Assembly: GCA_028554795.2 (NCBI GenBank)
Contig: CM068839.1
Span: 11,373,220 to 11,437,219, forward strand
Direction of reading: 5' to 3'
From: Sinohyriopsis cumingii
Lineage: Eukaryota > Mollusca > Bivalvia > Unionida > Unionidae
Length of the DNA: 64,000 nt
Position 1 is the first letter of the stretch. Every line of letters starts with the position of its first letter. A program made the position numbers and the translations under genes. The notes beneath the pieces were generated by a model. The model ran no database searches, was not told the origin of the DNA, and worked only from the letters and a program-made list of their open reading frames with translations. Positions 33,772 to 45,836 of this stretch are shown here, piece by piece.

Positions 33772-34390
33772 AATTGGGTACAATAATTCTAATCATTAAT
33801 TGGGTACAATAATTCTTGTCATTAATTTGGTACAATAATTCTTGTCATTTTTGCAACAAGAATTATTGTCATTCATTTGGTGCAAGAATTCTTGTCATTA
33901 ATTTGCTACAATAATTCTTGTCATTTTTGCTACAAGAATCCTTGTCATTCTTTTGGTACAATAATTCTTGTCATTCATTTGGTACAATAATTCTTGTCAT
34001 TAATTTGCTACAATAATTCTTGTCATTAATTTGCTACAATAATTCTTGTCATTAATTTGCTACAATAATTCTTGTCATTCATTTGGTACAATAATTCTTG
34101 TCATTAATTTGCGACAATAATTCTTGTCATTCATTTGGTACAATAATTCTTGTCATTAATTTGCTACAATAATTCTTGTCATTCATTTGGTACAATAATT
34201 CTTGCCATTAATTTGGTACAATAATTCTTGTCATTAATTTGCGACAATAATTCTTGTCATTAATTTGCGACAATAATTCTTGTCATTAATTTGGTACAGT
34301 AATTCTTGTCCTTCATTTGGTACAATAATTCTTGTCATTAATTTGCTACAATAATTCTTGTCATTAATTTGATACAATAATTCTTGTCAT
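33772..34390. repeat. 26-bp minisatellite inside the same Penelope remnant
   Basis: About 24 copies of TTAATTTGCTACAATAATTC plus TTGTCA with GGTACA/GCTACA/GCGACA variants. It separates the EALRHL segment from the DLTRTHYN segment of the RT. Confidence 0.95.
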
Positions 34391-34600
34391 TAGATGTCTT
34401 AGGGCTTCTTTGATGTAATCATCAGCGTTCATGATTACAATCATTGATCTTATATCAGCTTTTTTAATGACAATATTTTTGTTGCTCCTTGATTCATGGA
34501 GGACCTGGTTTTCATCTTTTTTGATATTCAGACAGTATCTCATATTTTTCAGATGTAATTCCAAAAGGATTGGAGACTAATTGATTTTGGCTCGATTAAA

Positions 34601-36735
34601 TAGCTCAGTCAGTATAAAACAGGATTGGTTTAGCTTTGGTATTTGAAGTTTGTTGAGTCTAGGAATGCATTATCAAAGCTAAAACACCTGAAGCTAGCAA
34701 CCAAAATAAAGAATTCTAGTGGTTGGAATCAATTTCAAAGTACATAAATATGTATTCAGTCCTTCCCATAATGCTGAATTTAAAATCTGCTACAGTGGTA
34801 AATGTAAAAGCTGAGAGCAGCATAATGCCATATTTCCCAGACAAACGGTTTTTAATCACAGGTTCAGTGCAGACAATTTGAACCATCCACACTCATTTAG
34901 GTTTGCAGTCCAAAAAAGAAACATTTCTTTGTTGCATTGATTCAGGATAATGAATAATGAATTCAAGAACAATTCATTACATATTTATTAATAATACAAC
35001 TGGACATAGTACACAATTAATTTTACTATATGTTCTATACATTTGTTTCTCAGTACTGACCTTTCCACTGTGTGACAATCAATGCAAATCATAGTTAATC
35101 TAAAATACCTTCAAAGATGACTTCATGGTGAAGTTCTTGTCAAAGGTTGACCTGCTCTTTTTTTAGATGATTGACTGTCAACATAACAGCATGTAAACAG
35201 AACACATATTTCACTTCCAGATCATCACCAAGGCCTTATTACTCACTGTGCACTGTCGCCAAAATGCATACAGACAACAACACCCTGAGCTCATATTATC
35301 AAGAATAAACAGTTACCTTTAAATCCCTACCAAAAATGCATAAATAAAACTCTTCTATCACCACCAAAATGAGAGAGGAAAAAATGTTCTAAAAATAGAC
35401 TAGAACTACATTCATGAGTACTGAACTGGAAGTATTAATTGTGATGTAATTCCAGCTGTGTCAGACAGAGACTTGTTATTCTTCTAATATCAAGGATCAC
35501 AAATTGTGTAGAACAATATCACACAGTACCAGTCTCAACAAGGGACTTCACCCTTGCTTTATTTCAGAATTTCAAATATCCACCAGTTTGATTGGCACTC
35601 AAGAGTTTCGTATTTTGCTTAGGGTTAGAATTTTAAAGGAAAAGAATTTTCCCAGTTTTCCTCACTGGTTATACTGGCTAATTAAAAAAGACCTTGTATA
35701 TCTTAGGTATCAAAGAACCTTTAATTTCCTTTATTTTGGTGTATGACTGATGGGTGTAATATGGGTTATAGAATATAGAGCTTGGCCTTACTCCAGATGT
35801 GCAACTCTCAAAATAACTGCTAGCTCCACTTGGTCATTTTCACTTCCTAGACTTTAGAGGTAAATTGTCAAAAACAAAAGAGCCAACAACTTTTTCATGT
35901 TTTATGAATTTAGTAATTCAGTTATTTCAGAAGCTGTTATTGTCTAGTCTGGCAAAATTCATTTTCCCTATTTTAATAACTGCTAAAGATAGTGTACTTT
36001 AAACTAATTCAGGCTGAGTTTTTTAGCATAAGGGAGCATTCATTCTCTCCATTGTGTATATTGCAAATGTAAATAACACTACCTTACACACATCACTCTC
36101 TCAGAAGTTCATATTATCAGTAGAGATCCATTGTATATTTGAACAATACAGACTGACTGACAATTAAATATCAAATCGACTCAATAATATATGTCACTGA
36201 ATCAAATACTTGAACTGTATAGTGAATTCCAGGGAAATAACCCTATACACTCAATTGTTGGAACTTAAAATATACACTTGTACAAAAATGAGAATAAACT
36301 TACCAGAAACATGTCTCACTGAGAAACATGTCTCACAGAGAAAAGATTTATATCACATAGATTACAGTCATGCAATCAATGATGAACTCAGCAAACAAAT
36401 ATATTAAAAAATTTCCAAAATGATAAACGTGTAATTTTGCTTCTTTTCCTCGTTTTTCTTAACTGAATTTTGAGTTCAAAGGAATTATTGTTTATAAACA
36501 ATATCACAGTATAGGTCATTTGCTAATCAGCCAGGCTGGGAACAAATCAGTTGCACTGGCAGGGGGACAGGGAGTCTTACTTAGACTAAATTGACTATTT
36601 CCTTTCATTAAACAATACTTGTTATTGATCTAATCATAAAAATAAACATAAGAAATATAACTACAAAATTTCTCATGGTATATTTTCTGAACAATGCAAA
36701 TTCCAGTCCAGTAAATAGTAACTAAATAAATACTA
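34601..36735. other. Unassigned sequence
   Basis: AT-rich, no recognised gene, element ends or arrays. Short frames at 35504-35746 and 36210-36407 have no supporting features. Confidence 0.4.
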
Positions 36736-37733
36736 TTCATTTTATTTATTAATGACCTACCACTTTTACTAAGAGACTCAATATCATATACAGATCTCTA
36801 TGCAGATGACACAACATTGTCAGACATCCAAAACACAAAGCATGAACTCAAAATTTCTTTACAGAATGCCCTAAACAAACTGGAAAACTGGTGCACATGT
36901 AATGGCATGGTGGTAAATACTGGTAAAACTAAAATATTACTTATCTCAGCACGGCAAAGAAGGACAAATCTTGATAGTGATGAACTATGTCTGACATGGA
37001 AGGATACAAATCTGCAAATGGTCTGTCATGATAGACTACTTGGTGTTCTGGTAGATAATAACCTATCATGGACTGAACATATCAAACATATCAGTAAAAA
37101 AGTCAATTCAGGTTTATGGCTTCTCAGTAGGATAAGACAATATCTCCCTGAAAGGCACAGGAAACTATTTTATAACAGTTACATACAACCCTATTTAGAC
37201 TACTGTAATACAGTATGGGGTAATTCAAATGATAAAAACATAGCAAAGCTGGCACATCTTCAAAAAAGAACATTTGGGCTAATTAATATCAATCCAGAAT
37301 GAAAGCAAGGAAAGTTTAGCTGGTAGGTTAAAAATATTACCTATTAAAGACCGAATCTGTTTGAGAAAAGCCAAATTAATGTACAGGATATCTCATAATA
37401 GTGCTCCTGAATATTTACAATCACTATTCCAGTATAGGCTACCTGGTAATACTCCCCACCTGCGATCCATGTCTACCAAACAGTATAAAATTCCCAAACC
37501 AAATAAGGAGTTATTTAAAAAAAGTTTCCAATACTCTGGAACTCAGCGCTGGAATAGTATTCCAGTTGAGATTAGAAATGCCCACTCTATTTCCTTCTTC
37601 CAAGCCCAATATATCCAGTGGCTTCAGAGATGCAGCTTAAATAAATGAATTCCTTTGTATGAGGGCCTCAAGGTAAATTAGTTTTTAGCTAATTGTGTTA
37701 CCCTCTTTAAATAAGGTCATTATTATTATTACT
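36736..37733 (+). mobile_element. 5'-truncated LINE (RT C-terminal half and 3' end)
   Basis: The sequence starts inside the reverse transcriptase at FILFINDLPLLL and reaches the catalytic YADD (about 36798-36809). It continues with LQNALNKLENWCTCNGMVVN, LGVLVDNNLSWTEHIKHISK and SYIQPYLDYCNTVWGN, all thumb/C-terminal landmarks of Jockey/CR1-type non-LTR elements. One frame change occurs near 37300, after which KARKV..-AGRLKILPIKDRI and RWNSIPVEIRNA complete the protein near 37648. The 3' end is GTCATTATTATTATTA. A 5' truncation and a simple ATT tail are normal LINE outcomes. No clear target duplication found. Confidence 0.85.
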
Positions 37734-38525
37734 AAAATATTTTTTTTAAAGATCCTTTAACGCTCTCTCTATAGCATACTAATGTAATGAGTCTATCACA
37801 AACAGGTCGTGAATATTGAATACACAAATAAATCTGACAGGTAAATATAATCATGACAAGAGTAGAATTAAATACTACTGTTGGTCAATGAAACATGTAA
37901 TTTGAATTCCCATAACTTAAACTAGTCTACATTATTTGACAGTCATGTATACTCCCCACCACTTGTGTTTTTGATTAAGATTGGGATGAACACAAAAAAC
38001 ATAAATATCACAGTTTATGCACAACATAATAATTTTATTGACACTAACCATGGCCTGACATCACATAAGAATGACATCATGAAGCACGATAAAATATATT
38101 AAATGCACGTACACCATCACTGAAATATATTTTCGCAGACTCTGTATCAGATGTGGATAAAGATATACCTAAATACTGAGACACTAGTTGCCAACTTTGT
38201 AGTTGAACATAATCAACCATTTGAAATAGCAGATCTTTTCAGATTAAGTCCAAATAATATTCCCTGGCTTGGAAACCAAACAAAAGTTCTCTTACAAACA
38301 AAGATAAATTAATTGCATTGTGACACAAGCCTTGGGTCATTATTGGAATAAGAAACTCGACATGCGATGCAGTGAAATATTTGCCATTCTCATTGAAAAT
38401 TGTCCATCTTCTGAAGACAAAACTTCCAACCAGATTTTGAAAACCTCCAACCAGATTTTGAGAACCTCCCAATTTGTCAGGAAATGACTTCTCAGTTCTG
38501 ACACTTGTATGCCAATTTAAACCAT
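37734..38525. other. Unassigned sequence
   Basis: Contains a 97-codon minus-strand frame (38239-38532, MNYGLNWHTSVRTEKSFPDK) whose first codons lie in the first unit of the adjacent array. No family or splice support, so not called. Confidence 0.35.
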
Positions 38526-39983
38526 AGTTCATGGTCAGATTGGGTTGAAAACTAGTATTTATCAGTTCATGGTCAGATTGGGTTGAAAACTAGTATTTAT
38601 CAGTTCATGATCAGATTGGGTTGAAAACTAGTATTTATCAGTTCATGGTCAGATTGGGTTGACTAGTATTTATCAGTTCATGGTCAGATTGGGTTGACTA
38701 GTATTTATCAGTTCATGGTCAGATTGGGTTGACTAGTATTTATCAGTTCATGGTCAGATTGGGTTGAAAACTAGTATTTATCAGTTCATGGTCAGATTGG
38801 GTTGAAAACTAGTATTTATCAGTTCATGGTCAGATTGGGTTGAAAACTAGTATTTATCAGTTCATGGTCAGATTGGGTTGAAAGCTAGTATTTATCAGTT
38901 CATGGTCAGATTGGGTTGACTAGTATTTATCAGTTCATGGTCAGATTGGGTTGAAAACTAGTATTTATCAGTTCATGGTCAGATTGGGTTGAAAACTAGT
39001 ATTTATCAGTTCATGGTCAGATTGGGTTGAAAGCTAGTATTTATCAGTTCATGGTCAGATTGGGTTGACTAGTATTTATCAGTTCATGGTCAGATTGGGT
39101 TGAAAGCTAGTATTTATCAGTTCATGGTCTGATTGGGTTGACTAGTATTTATCAGTTCATGGTCAGATTGGGTTGAAAGCTAGTATTTATCAGTTCATGG
39201 TCAGATTGGGTTGAAAGCTAGTATTTATCAGTTCATGGTCAGATTGGGTTGAAAACTAGTATTTATTAGTTTATGGTCAGATTGAGTTGAAAGCTATTAC
39301 CAATTTTATCAGTTCATGGTCAGATTGGGTTGAAAGCTAGTATTTATCAGTTCATGGTCAGATTGGGTTGAAAGCTAGTATTTATCAGTTCATGGTCTGA
39401 TTGGTTTCACTAGTATTTATCAGTTCATGGTCAGATTGGGTTGAAAGCTATTACCAGTTTTATCAGTTCATGGTCAGATTGGGTTGAAAGCTAGTATTTA
39501 TCAGTTCATGGTCAGATTGGGTTGACTAGTATTTATTAGTTCATGGTCAGATTGGGTTGAAAGCTAGTATTTATCAGGTCATGGTCAGATTGGGTTGAAA
39601 GCTAGTATTTATCAGTTCATGGTCAGATTGGGTTGAAAGCTAGTATTTATCAGTTCATGGTCAGATTGGGTTGACTAGTATTTATCAGTTCATGGTCAGA
39701 TTGGGTTGAAAGCTAGTATTTATCAGTTCATGGTCAGATTGGGTTGAAAGCTAGTATTATCAGTTCATGGTCAGATTGGGTTGAAAGCTAGTATTTATCA
39801 GTTCATGGTCAGATTGGGTTGAAAACTAGTATTTATTAGTTTATGGTCAGATTGAGTTGAAAGCTAGTACCAGTTTTATCAGTTCATGGTCAGATTGGGT
39901 TGAAAGCTAGTATTTATCAGTTTATGGTCAGATTGAGTTGAAAGCTAGTATTTATCAGTCCATGGTCAGATAATGGGTTGAAA
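38526..39983. repeat. 38/33-bp minisatellite
   Basis: About 40 units of AGTTCATGGTCAGATTGGGT followed by TGAAAACTAGTATTTATC (38 bp) or the shortened TGACTAGTATTTATC (about 33 bp). Rare units carry TACCAGTTTTATC. Long and short units are interspersed, and some orders recur. Confidence 0.95.
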
Positions 39984-40279
39984 TTGTAGAAAATAATGCA
40001 TATATGCTGGCAGATTGCTAACACACAAAAGTCAGCTTGATGTGTTTTTGTGGTTACCTTAGCAACTCAATAGGAAATTTGGACAAATATTTGTTTTTTA
40101 AAAAATCAAGTATAATTTATACTTTTCCATAAGACATATTTTTCCAAAATGTGCGTATGGATACTTAAATTTTTGTTTACATCACTTATATTGTTACTGA
40201 TACCTCCATGTTCCCAAAGTCCTAATCATCTTCATTTAATAGCAGCAATATGTTACTGTGGGTACATGGGAAAGCCTGC
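39984..40279. other. Unassigned sequence
   Basis: No feature except an extra AGCAGCAATATGTTAC word at 40242, a duplicate of the start of the repeat at 40280. Confidence 0.4.
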
Positions 40280-40525
40280 CAGCAGCAATATGTTACCCAT
40301 GCTATTACACAGCTTATAATTTTTTCATGTCAAAAATTCTAATCCATTACATGTGAATACATCCTCCCCTAGAGTGAAGAATTGTCAGTAAGACACAGTT
40401 CACTGTACATCCACTGAGCCTTTGCAAAAACAGTCGTCTTTTTTAAGGATACCATAGTAATGGTCATGTCATTAAAATTGTGATCAGAGGAAAATTGCCT
40501 GTTATAAGTTTAACCACGTGGCATG
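40280..40525 (+). repeat. Dispersed repeat copy 2 (unexpanded)
   Basis: Matches 18207-18645 block by block but contains a single copy of the GTGAATACATCCTCCC segment that is present four times in copy 1. Diverged, non-coding. Confidence 0.6.
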
Positions 40526-41304
40526 ATTCAGTTATGGCATTATAAATAATACTGCAGCAGATGTGCATAATAACAAATTTAGAGACCCCAGTCCATAAAG
40601 CTGACAACCTAAATACATATATCAATTCAAGATTCAGTAGATAACAATTTTTATAAAAATGTAAAGAAATTAATAAATATATTTAACATAAAAGCTTCAA
40701 TTTCTGCTCAATTACAAATACAAGTCATAACTTGCTTAAACATAATAATAGTAATTGAAGGTAAGACAATCTGATTAACTCAATCCAGTACAAAATTCAG
40801 CCAAGATCTTATCTAACCATTTGAAGCTATAAATCCAATTCCAATTCCCCTTTATGAGATAAGTCACAACAACTCTCGGAATGGCCTTTCCTTTGAAACC
40901 AAACAGTTTCTTTTCCTAGGGCAGACTCTAGTCTTCCAGAATCCTTAGCACATCTTAATTTTCCTGTACAAATGATGCCTTTCTTGCAAAATTTTTTTTA
41001 CCACACCCCCATTGTGTTTGAGCCATCTAGTCCACTGTATTTTATTGGCCCATTTAAATTTAACTTGGCATCAACCATCTCACTCTTCTACACATGAGAC
41101 GTATGAGCCGACTATGCCTGCAATAGTCAAATCAGATCAAAGGACTCTGCTTCGTTGTTGCAATCTTGGTAGTTCCAAATTGCATACCTGACAGGTAGAA
41201 CTTCTTTGTTCTTGGATATGTGTGAATTAAAATTCTTTATTGTTTACAAAATGCAAATTTACTGCACTGACTGCCACAGATTAGGTCATCCAATCCTACC
41301 CCTC
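40526..41304. other. Unassigned sequence
   Basis: No recognisable gene or element. Confidence 0.4.
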
Positions 41305-42136
41305 TGAACCCTTTACCTCATGCAAGCGTCTTTGGATGCCTCTACTCCATTCGCATGGAAGCGCCTTTTGATGCCTCTACTCCATTCGCATGGAATCACC
41401 TTTTGACGCCTCTACTCCATTCGCATGGAAGCACCTTTTGACGCCTGCTGTAAACATCAGCCATTTTGAGCTGGTTTTCATAGTGCCACCTTCGGGGAAA
41501 ACCCCCCCATATTAGATACTACATTCATTTCTGCGAATGACAATTACGTCAGATCACGTGGTTGCTGTTTATACACTGGTCAATATCTGCTATTTAAAGT
41601 AACTGGGTCATAATCTCTACTCTCCAAAATGACGGTCGCGGATTTCATTCAGTACTTACAAAGTTTTCACGATTAGAATCACAACAATGAAAGATTCAAT
41701 AACTTAGGTAAAGGCTCTGATATTGATGTAGGCAGCAATTAGTTTTTATAAATTATCAAATTCGGATGACTTAGTGATGTAGACGCAGACGAAAAACGTA
41801 AATTTCAAGTATGAGAAATGGCATCTGTGGTTAGTCACACGGCCTCACTGACATGACGGTGAACGAGTTCTCTCAAGATTTTAAAGCACATAAAAAATTC
41901 TTCCATGAAAAATAATTACACAGCTATAATAATCAGACTTTACTCTTAAATTTGTCCACATATTATAGATGTGTACCAAAAATGTAAAATGGTTAAAATT
42001 GCCGTTAAACATAACATTCACTGCATTGCTTAACAGTTCACAGGCAGGCCTATACATATGCGGTCGACTAGGTAACAGGTATTCTATTTATAGCTCGCTG
42101 CACTTTGTAACTATGCTCTATGAGGTAAAGGGTTAA
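41305..42136. mobile_element. piggyBac-type MITE
   Basis: Ends CCCTTTACCTCATG (41309) and, inverted, CCCTTTACCTCATA (right end 42132), next to TGAA on the left and TTAA on the right. A TTAA target with CCC-starting termini is the piggyBac signature; the left site carries one change. About 830 bp with no transposase. An internal quadruplicate lies at 41322-41446. Confidence 0.65.
41322..41446. repeat. 35-bp repeat inside the MITE
   Basis: Four copies of CATGGAAGCGCCTTTTGATG followed by CCTCTACTCCATTCG. Confidence 0.9.
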
Positions 42137-42731
42137 GTTGTTTTCTATTTATATGATCAATTCAGGGGCAAGTTGGCTCTATAATACAAAGAAAGTATTT
42201 CCAGAGTATTTAATGGATCAAAGTTTGAAAAATGATATCTTGTAACTCGTGGCTTGTTATAAAATATCAAAGTTTTGTACCACGCTAAGAAATTGTTGTG
42301 GTATTAAAGTAATAAAATAAAACCTCCTCTCTTTGTTGTGCAGATTATAATATCAGCCTTCAGTCTAAACATTAATTATTACTTGCCTAATTACTTAATT
42401 AGCTAGTGATGACAAAAAAAGGTTTTGAACAATATTTTTCTTGAAGAATGTTTAAATGCAAGTCTTTAAACAGTCATGTTCAATAATTTTATTCATAACT
42501 ATCAAGTTACTGCATGCAAGAAAAGATGGAAATTTAAGTAGGACATTCTGGAATTGATGCTAAATCAAAAACAGCATCTCAGTAACAGAAGTTTTGTCAT
42601 TGTCCTTTTTATAATTTCCTATGTTAAAGGAATACAATGTCTGTAAATAAATCTTTACATCGGATCTATGCTACAATTTTCCTTTTGTAAATACCCAAAT
42701 AGAATACTATTAACAATGTGTAAAATATTAA
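42137..42731. other. Unassigned sequence
   Basis: No gene or repeat seen. Confidence 0.4.
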
Positions 42732-42950
42732 TGTATATACTTGTTTTTAAGTCAAATTCAACTGCAAACTGCACAGACCCAGATCTGCTGGCGCAGTATG
42801 CAACAGCAGATCTGGGTTGGTGCAGTTTGTTTAGAGTAATCAATAGAGCAAACAATATACACCTTGATCTGCAGGGGCATTATGCTATTGCAAGTCAGGG
42901 TCTTTGTTGTTTGCAGTCTGACTTGTCCTATAAGCGAGCATATATGGTAT
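42732..42950. mobile_element. Family M MITE-like copy (longest)
   Basis: TGTATATACTTGTTTTTAAG at the left and TCCTATAAGCGAGCATATAT at the right form diverged inverted ends. Inside are AACTGCAAACTGCACAGACC, two CAGATCTG palindromes, and TTTGCAGTCTGACTT as the inverted partner. No coding content. Confidence 0.65.
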
Positions 42951-43202
42951 TACTTTACCCATAATACTGTAGAATGATCAACTTTTTTAAAGATTTCCAA
43001 GTTTCACTAGAGGTTTTACTGATACACTTTCCATGTCAGTTGATCAAGACTAGTAATTCTCCATTCCATTGTAGAGGATGACATGCTTTTTCAAAAACAT
43101 CATTTTATAACTTTGATTAGAGTAATTATTAACATTAAAAAAAAGAACTTGGAATGTTTTTTAACTCATTATCTCCAGTTCTTAATTTCACTACCTTAAC
43201 CA

Positions 43203-43337
43203 TACTGTATATACTCACGTATAAGTTGAGTCAAACTTGAAACAACATAGACCCTGATTTGCCATCATATAAAGTGCCAGCAGATCTGGGTATAAGCAGT
43301 TTGCAGTTGGACTCAACTTATAAGCAAATATATGTGA
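43203..43337. mobile_element. Family M MITE-like copy (short, strongly symmetric)
   Basis: TACTGTATATACTCACGTAT, AAGTTGAGTC at the left, and GACTCAACTTATAAGCAAAT, ATATG at the right. The inner part contains CAGATCTGGG. Nearly the whole unit could fold back on itself. Confidence 0.65.
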
Positions 43338-43794
43338 TAATATAAGTATCAAATAATATTTCTAGGCTTTGAGTTTTGGTTTAAGTTCCATCCCCCCAAC
43401 AGTTTGGAGAATTCTTGTCTAGGCCTTGTATTCTCTAAACTGTTTGAGCAAAAATTGAACAATACTTATCCAGACCCTGTAATACATGCCAGACCGCCCT
43501 GTATTTTCTTACATGTTTGAAACTCAGCAAAACTTGTCCAAGCCATATATTTTCTAAGCTGTTAGAGTGTGAAACTTAAAAATACAAGTTCAGGCCCTGT
43601 ATTCTCAAAAATGTTTGAAATTGAAACTTGTTCTTTGGGCTCAAAGTCTAAAATCCTTGATATTCTGTACAAAGTTATAAAGTCAGAATCACATGAAATT
43701 CATTCTCACATCCGAATTTTAAAAAATGGAACAAACTGTGAAGTAATTGTGAATAAAGTCCAAATTACATGAAACTCAATCTCAGACTCAATGT
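43338..43794. other. Weak local repeat, unassigned
   Basis: Three or four diverged lines of the form CCAGGCCCTGTATTCTC..AAACTGTTTGA..AACTTG. No gene recognised. Confidence 0.4.
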
Positions 43795-45140
43795 CTTAAA
43801 AAAGCCAGACAGTATGTGACATAAATATGAGTAGAGTGTAAATCATGTTATAAAAGCCAGACAGTATGTGACATAAATATGAGTAGAGTGTAAATCATGT
43901 TATAAAAGCCAGACAGTATGTGACATAAATATGAGTAGAGTGTAAATCATGTTATAAAAGCCAGACAGTATGTGACATAAATATGAGTAGAGTGTAAATC
44001 ATGTTATAAAAGCAGGAGAGTATATGACATAAATATGAGTAGAGTGTAAATCATGTTATAAAAGCCAGACAGTATGTGACATAAATATGAGTAGAGTGTA
44101 AATCATGTTTTAAAAGCTAAACAGTATGTGACATAAATATGAGTAGAGTGTAAATCATGTTATAAAAGCAGGAGAGTATATGACATAAATATGAGTAGAG
44201 TGTAAATCATGTTATAAAAGCAGGAGAGTATATGACATAAATATGAGTAGAGTGTAAATCATGTTATAAAAGCAGGAGAGTATATGACATAAATATGAGT
44301 AGAGTGTAAATCATGTTATAAAAGCCAGACAGTATGTGACATAAATATGTGTAGAGTGTAAATCATGTTATAAAAGCCAGACAGTATGTGACATAAATAT
44401 GAGTAGAGTGTAAATCATGTTATAAAAGCAGGACAGCATGTGACATAAATATGAGTAGAGTGTAAATCATGTTATAAAAGCCAGACAGTATGTGACATAA
44501 ATATGAGTAGAGTGTAAATCATGTTATAAAAGCCAGACAGTATGTGACATAAATATGAGTAGAGTGTAAATCATGTTATAAAAGCAGGAGAGTATATGAC
44601 ATAAATATGAGTAGAGTGTAAATCATGTTATAAAAGCCAGACAGTATGTGACATAAATATGAGTAGAGTGTAAATCATGTTATAAAAGCCAGACAGTATG
44701 TGACATAAATATGAGTAGAGTGTAAATCATGTTATAAAAGCCAGACAGTATGTGACATAAATATGAGTAGAGTGTAAATCATGTTTTAAAAGCTAGACAG
44801 TATGTGACATAAATATGAGTAGAGTGTAAATCATGTTATAAAAACCAGACAGTATGTGACATAAATATGAGTAGAGTGTAAATCATGTTATAAAAGCCAG
44901 ACAGTATGTGACATAAATATGAGTAGAGTGTAAATCATGTTATAAAAGCAGGACAGTATGTGACATAAATATGAGTAGAGTGTAAATCATGTTATAAAAG
45001 CAGGACAGTATGTGACATAAATATGAGTAGAGTGTAAATCATGTTATAAAAGCAGGACAGTATGTGACATAAATATGTGTAGAGTGTAAATCATGTTATA
45101 AAAGCAGGACAGTATGTGACATAAATATGTGTAAATCATA
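43795..45140. repeat. 52-bp minisatellite
   Basis: About 26 copies of ATAAAAGCCAGACAGTATGT, GACATAAATATGAGTAGAGT, GTAAATCATGTT. Two unit types (GCCAGACAGTATGTG and GCAGGAGAGTATATG) are interspersed, with runs of a third (GCAGGACAG) at the right. The array ends 200 bp before the exon at 45344. Confidence 0.95.
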
Positions 45141-45343
45141 TAATCTGTTATAGATTTCCTTACCTGCAGTTTCATTGATAGACTGCAGAATATCAGAGAT
45201 ATTTTATTTTATTTTGGCTTGATCCTCATGAAGAAAGTCCAGGCCTGCATATTTAACAATGTCCATCACAACTTTATTCCACAAATAGGTTTTGATGAAC
45301 ATAGTTGTGCTCTATTAACATCACAATATATTCGTAATTTTAG

Positions 45344-45457
45344 GGTCTTGTTGAAAGAGATGAGGAAATAAAGAAAACACGCCAGGAATCGCTGAAGATC
45401 CAGCAATCTCTTGAAGACCAGCTAGCTGAGGAGAGAGGAGCCAATCAAGAAACTCAG
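45344..45457 (+). CDS. Coiled-coil protein, internal exon 2 of 3 seen
   Basis: A 114-bp exon after the acceptor TTCGTAATTTTAG (ends 45343) and before the donor CAG|GTGAGG (45458). Phase 0 at both ends. It encodes 38 residues: GLVERDEEIKKTRQESLKIQ then QSLEDQLAEERGANQETQ, an uninterrupted charged helix with Leu/Ile at heptad-like spacing. Its frame and phase fit the exon at 13271 upstream and the exon at 51976 downstream, giving a continuous helical peptide. Gene identity not recognised. Confidence 0.8.
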
Positions 45458-45836
45458 GTGAGGCCAAAATGCTCAAATGAAAGGATTTTATGCAAGTGGA
45501 AGCAGCAAAATAAATATAACTATATAATAAAATGAGCTGTTACCTAAATTGATGAAGAAAAATCAAAAGTTGTATATTTACTGATGAATCAGAAGATAAT
45601 CATTTTAAAAGTTTGAAAATGGAATTCTACATGTGGTATTAAAATGTTGTTTCTAACCCTTTGAAAAACACCTTTAGGGCAGGAAATATGTTCATAAAAT
45701 GGGTCATTAAGGCAATAATTAAATTTGAAAGGTAAATAGGTAATTAAATTTGATAGGTAAATAGTATGAACAGAAATATTTGCATCCCATATCCAGTCAG
45801 TGTTTGATTTTGCCTCCTGGTCTATCTTTCACCAGC
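45458..45836. other. Intron sequence, unassigned
   Basis: No repeat or element apart from a small AATTTGAAAGGTAAATAGG duplication at 45722-45765. Confidence 0.4.

Larger units (their letters stand above)
32595..34600 (-). mobile_element. Penelope-like retroelement remnant split by two minisatellites
   Basis: Minus-strand pieces in order: MRYCLNIKKDENQVLHESRS, then NIVIKKAD...MIVIMNADDYIKEALRHL (34.4-34.56 kb); DLTRTHYNMVKNLVIQIHYK with PRFYLLPKIHKSPIP (33.58-33.77 kb); VDEHIKLLVKMRPSYIKDM (33.49-33.54 kb); and after a repeat array ADYINKIQTIHDLL...FLVTMDVTTPYANI (32.60-32.72 kb). 'KADKG..IV.MN..DY', 'YLLPKIHK' and 'F.VTMDVTSLYTNI' are reverse-transcriptase landmarks of Penelope-like elements. 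The copy is incomplete, lacking the catalytic DD and the GIY-YIG part, and is old. Confidence 0.75.

Noticed and set aside
33558-33773. Plus-strand 71-codon frame
   Set aside because: It is antisense to the Penelope RT segment containing YLLPKIHK.
38239-38532. 97-codon minus-strand frame
   Set aside because: No recognisable domain, its start lies in an array unit, and there are no splice signals; kept only as a note.
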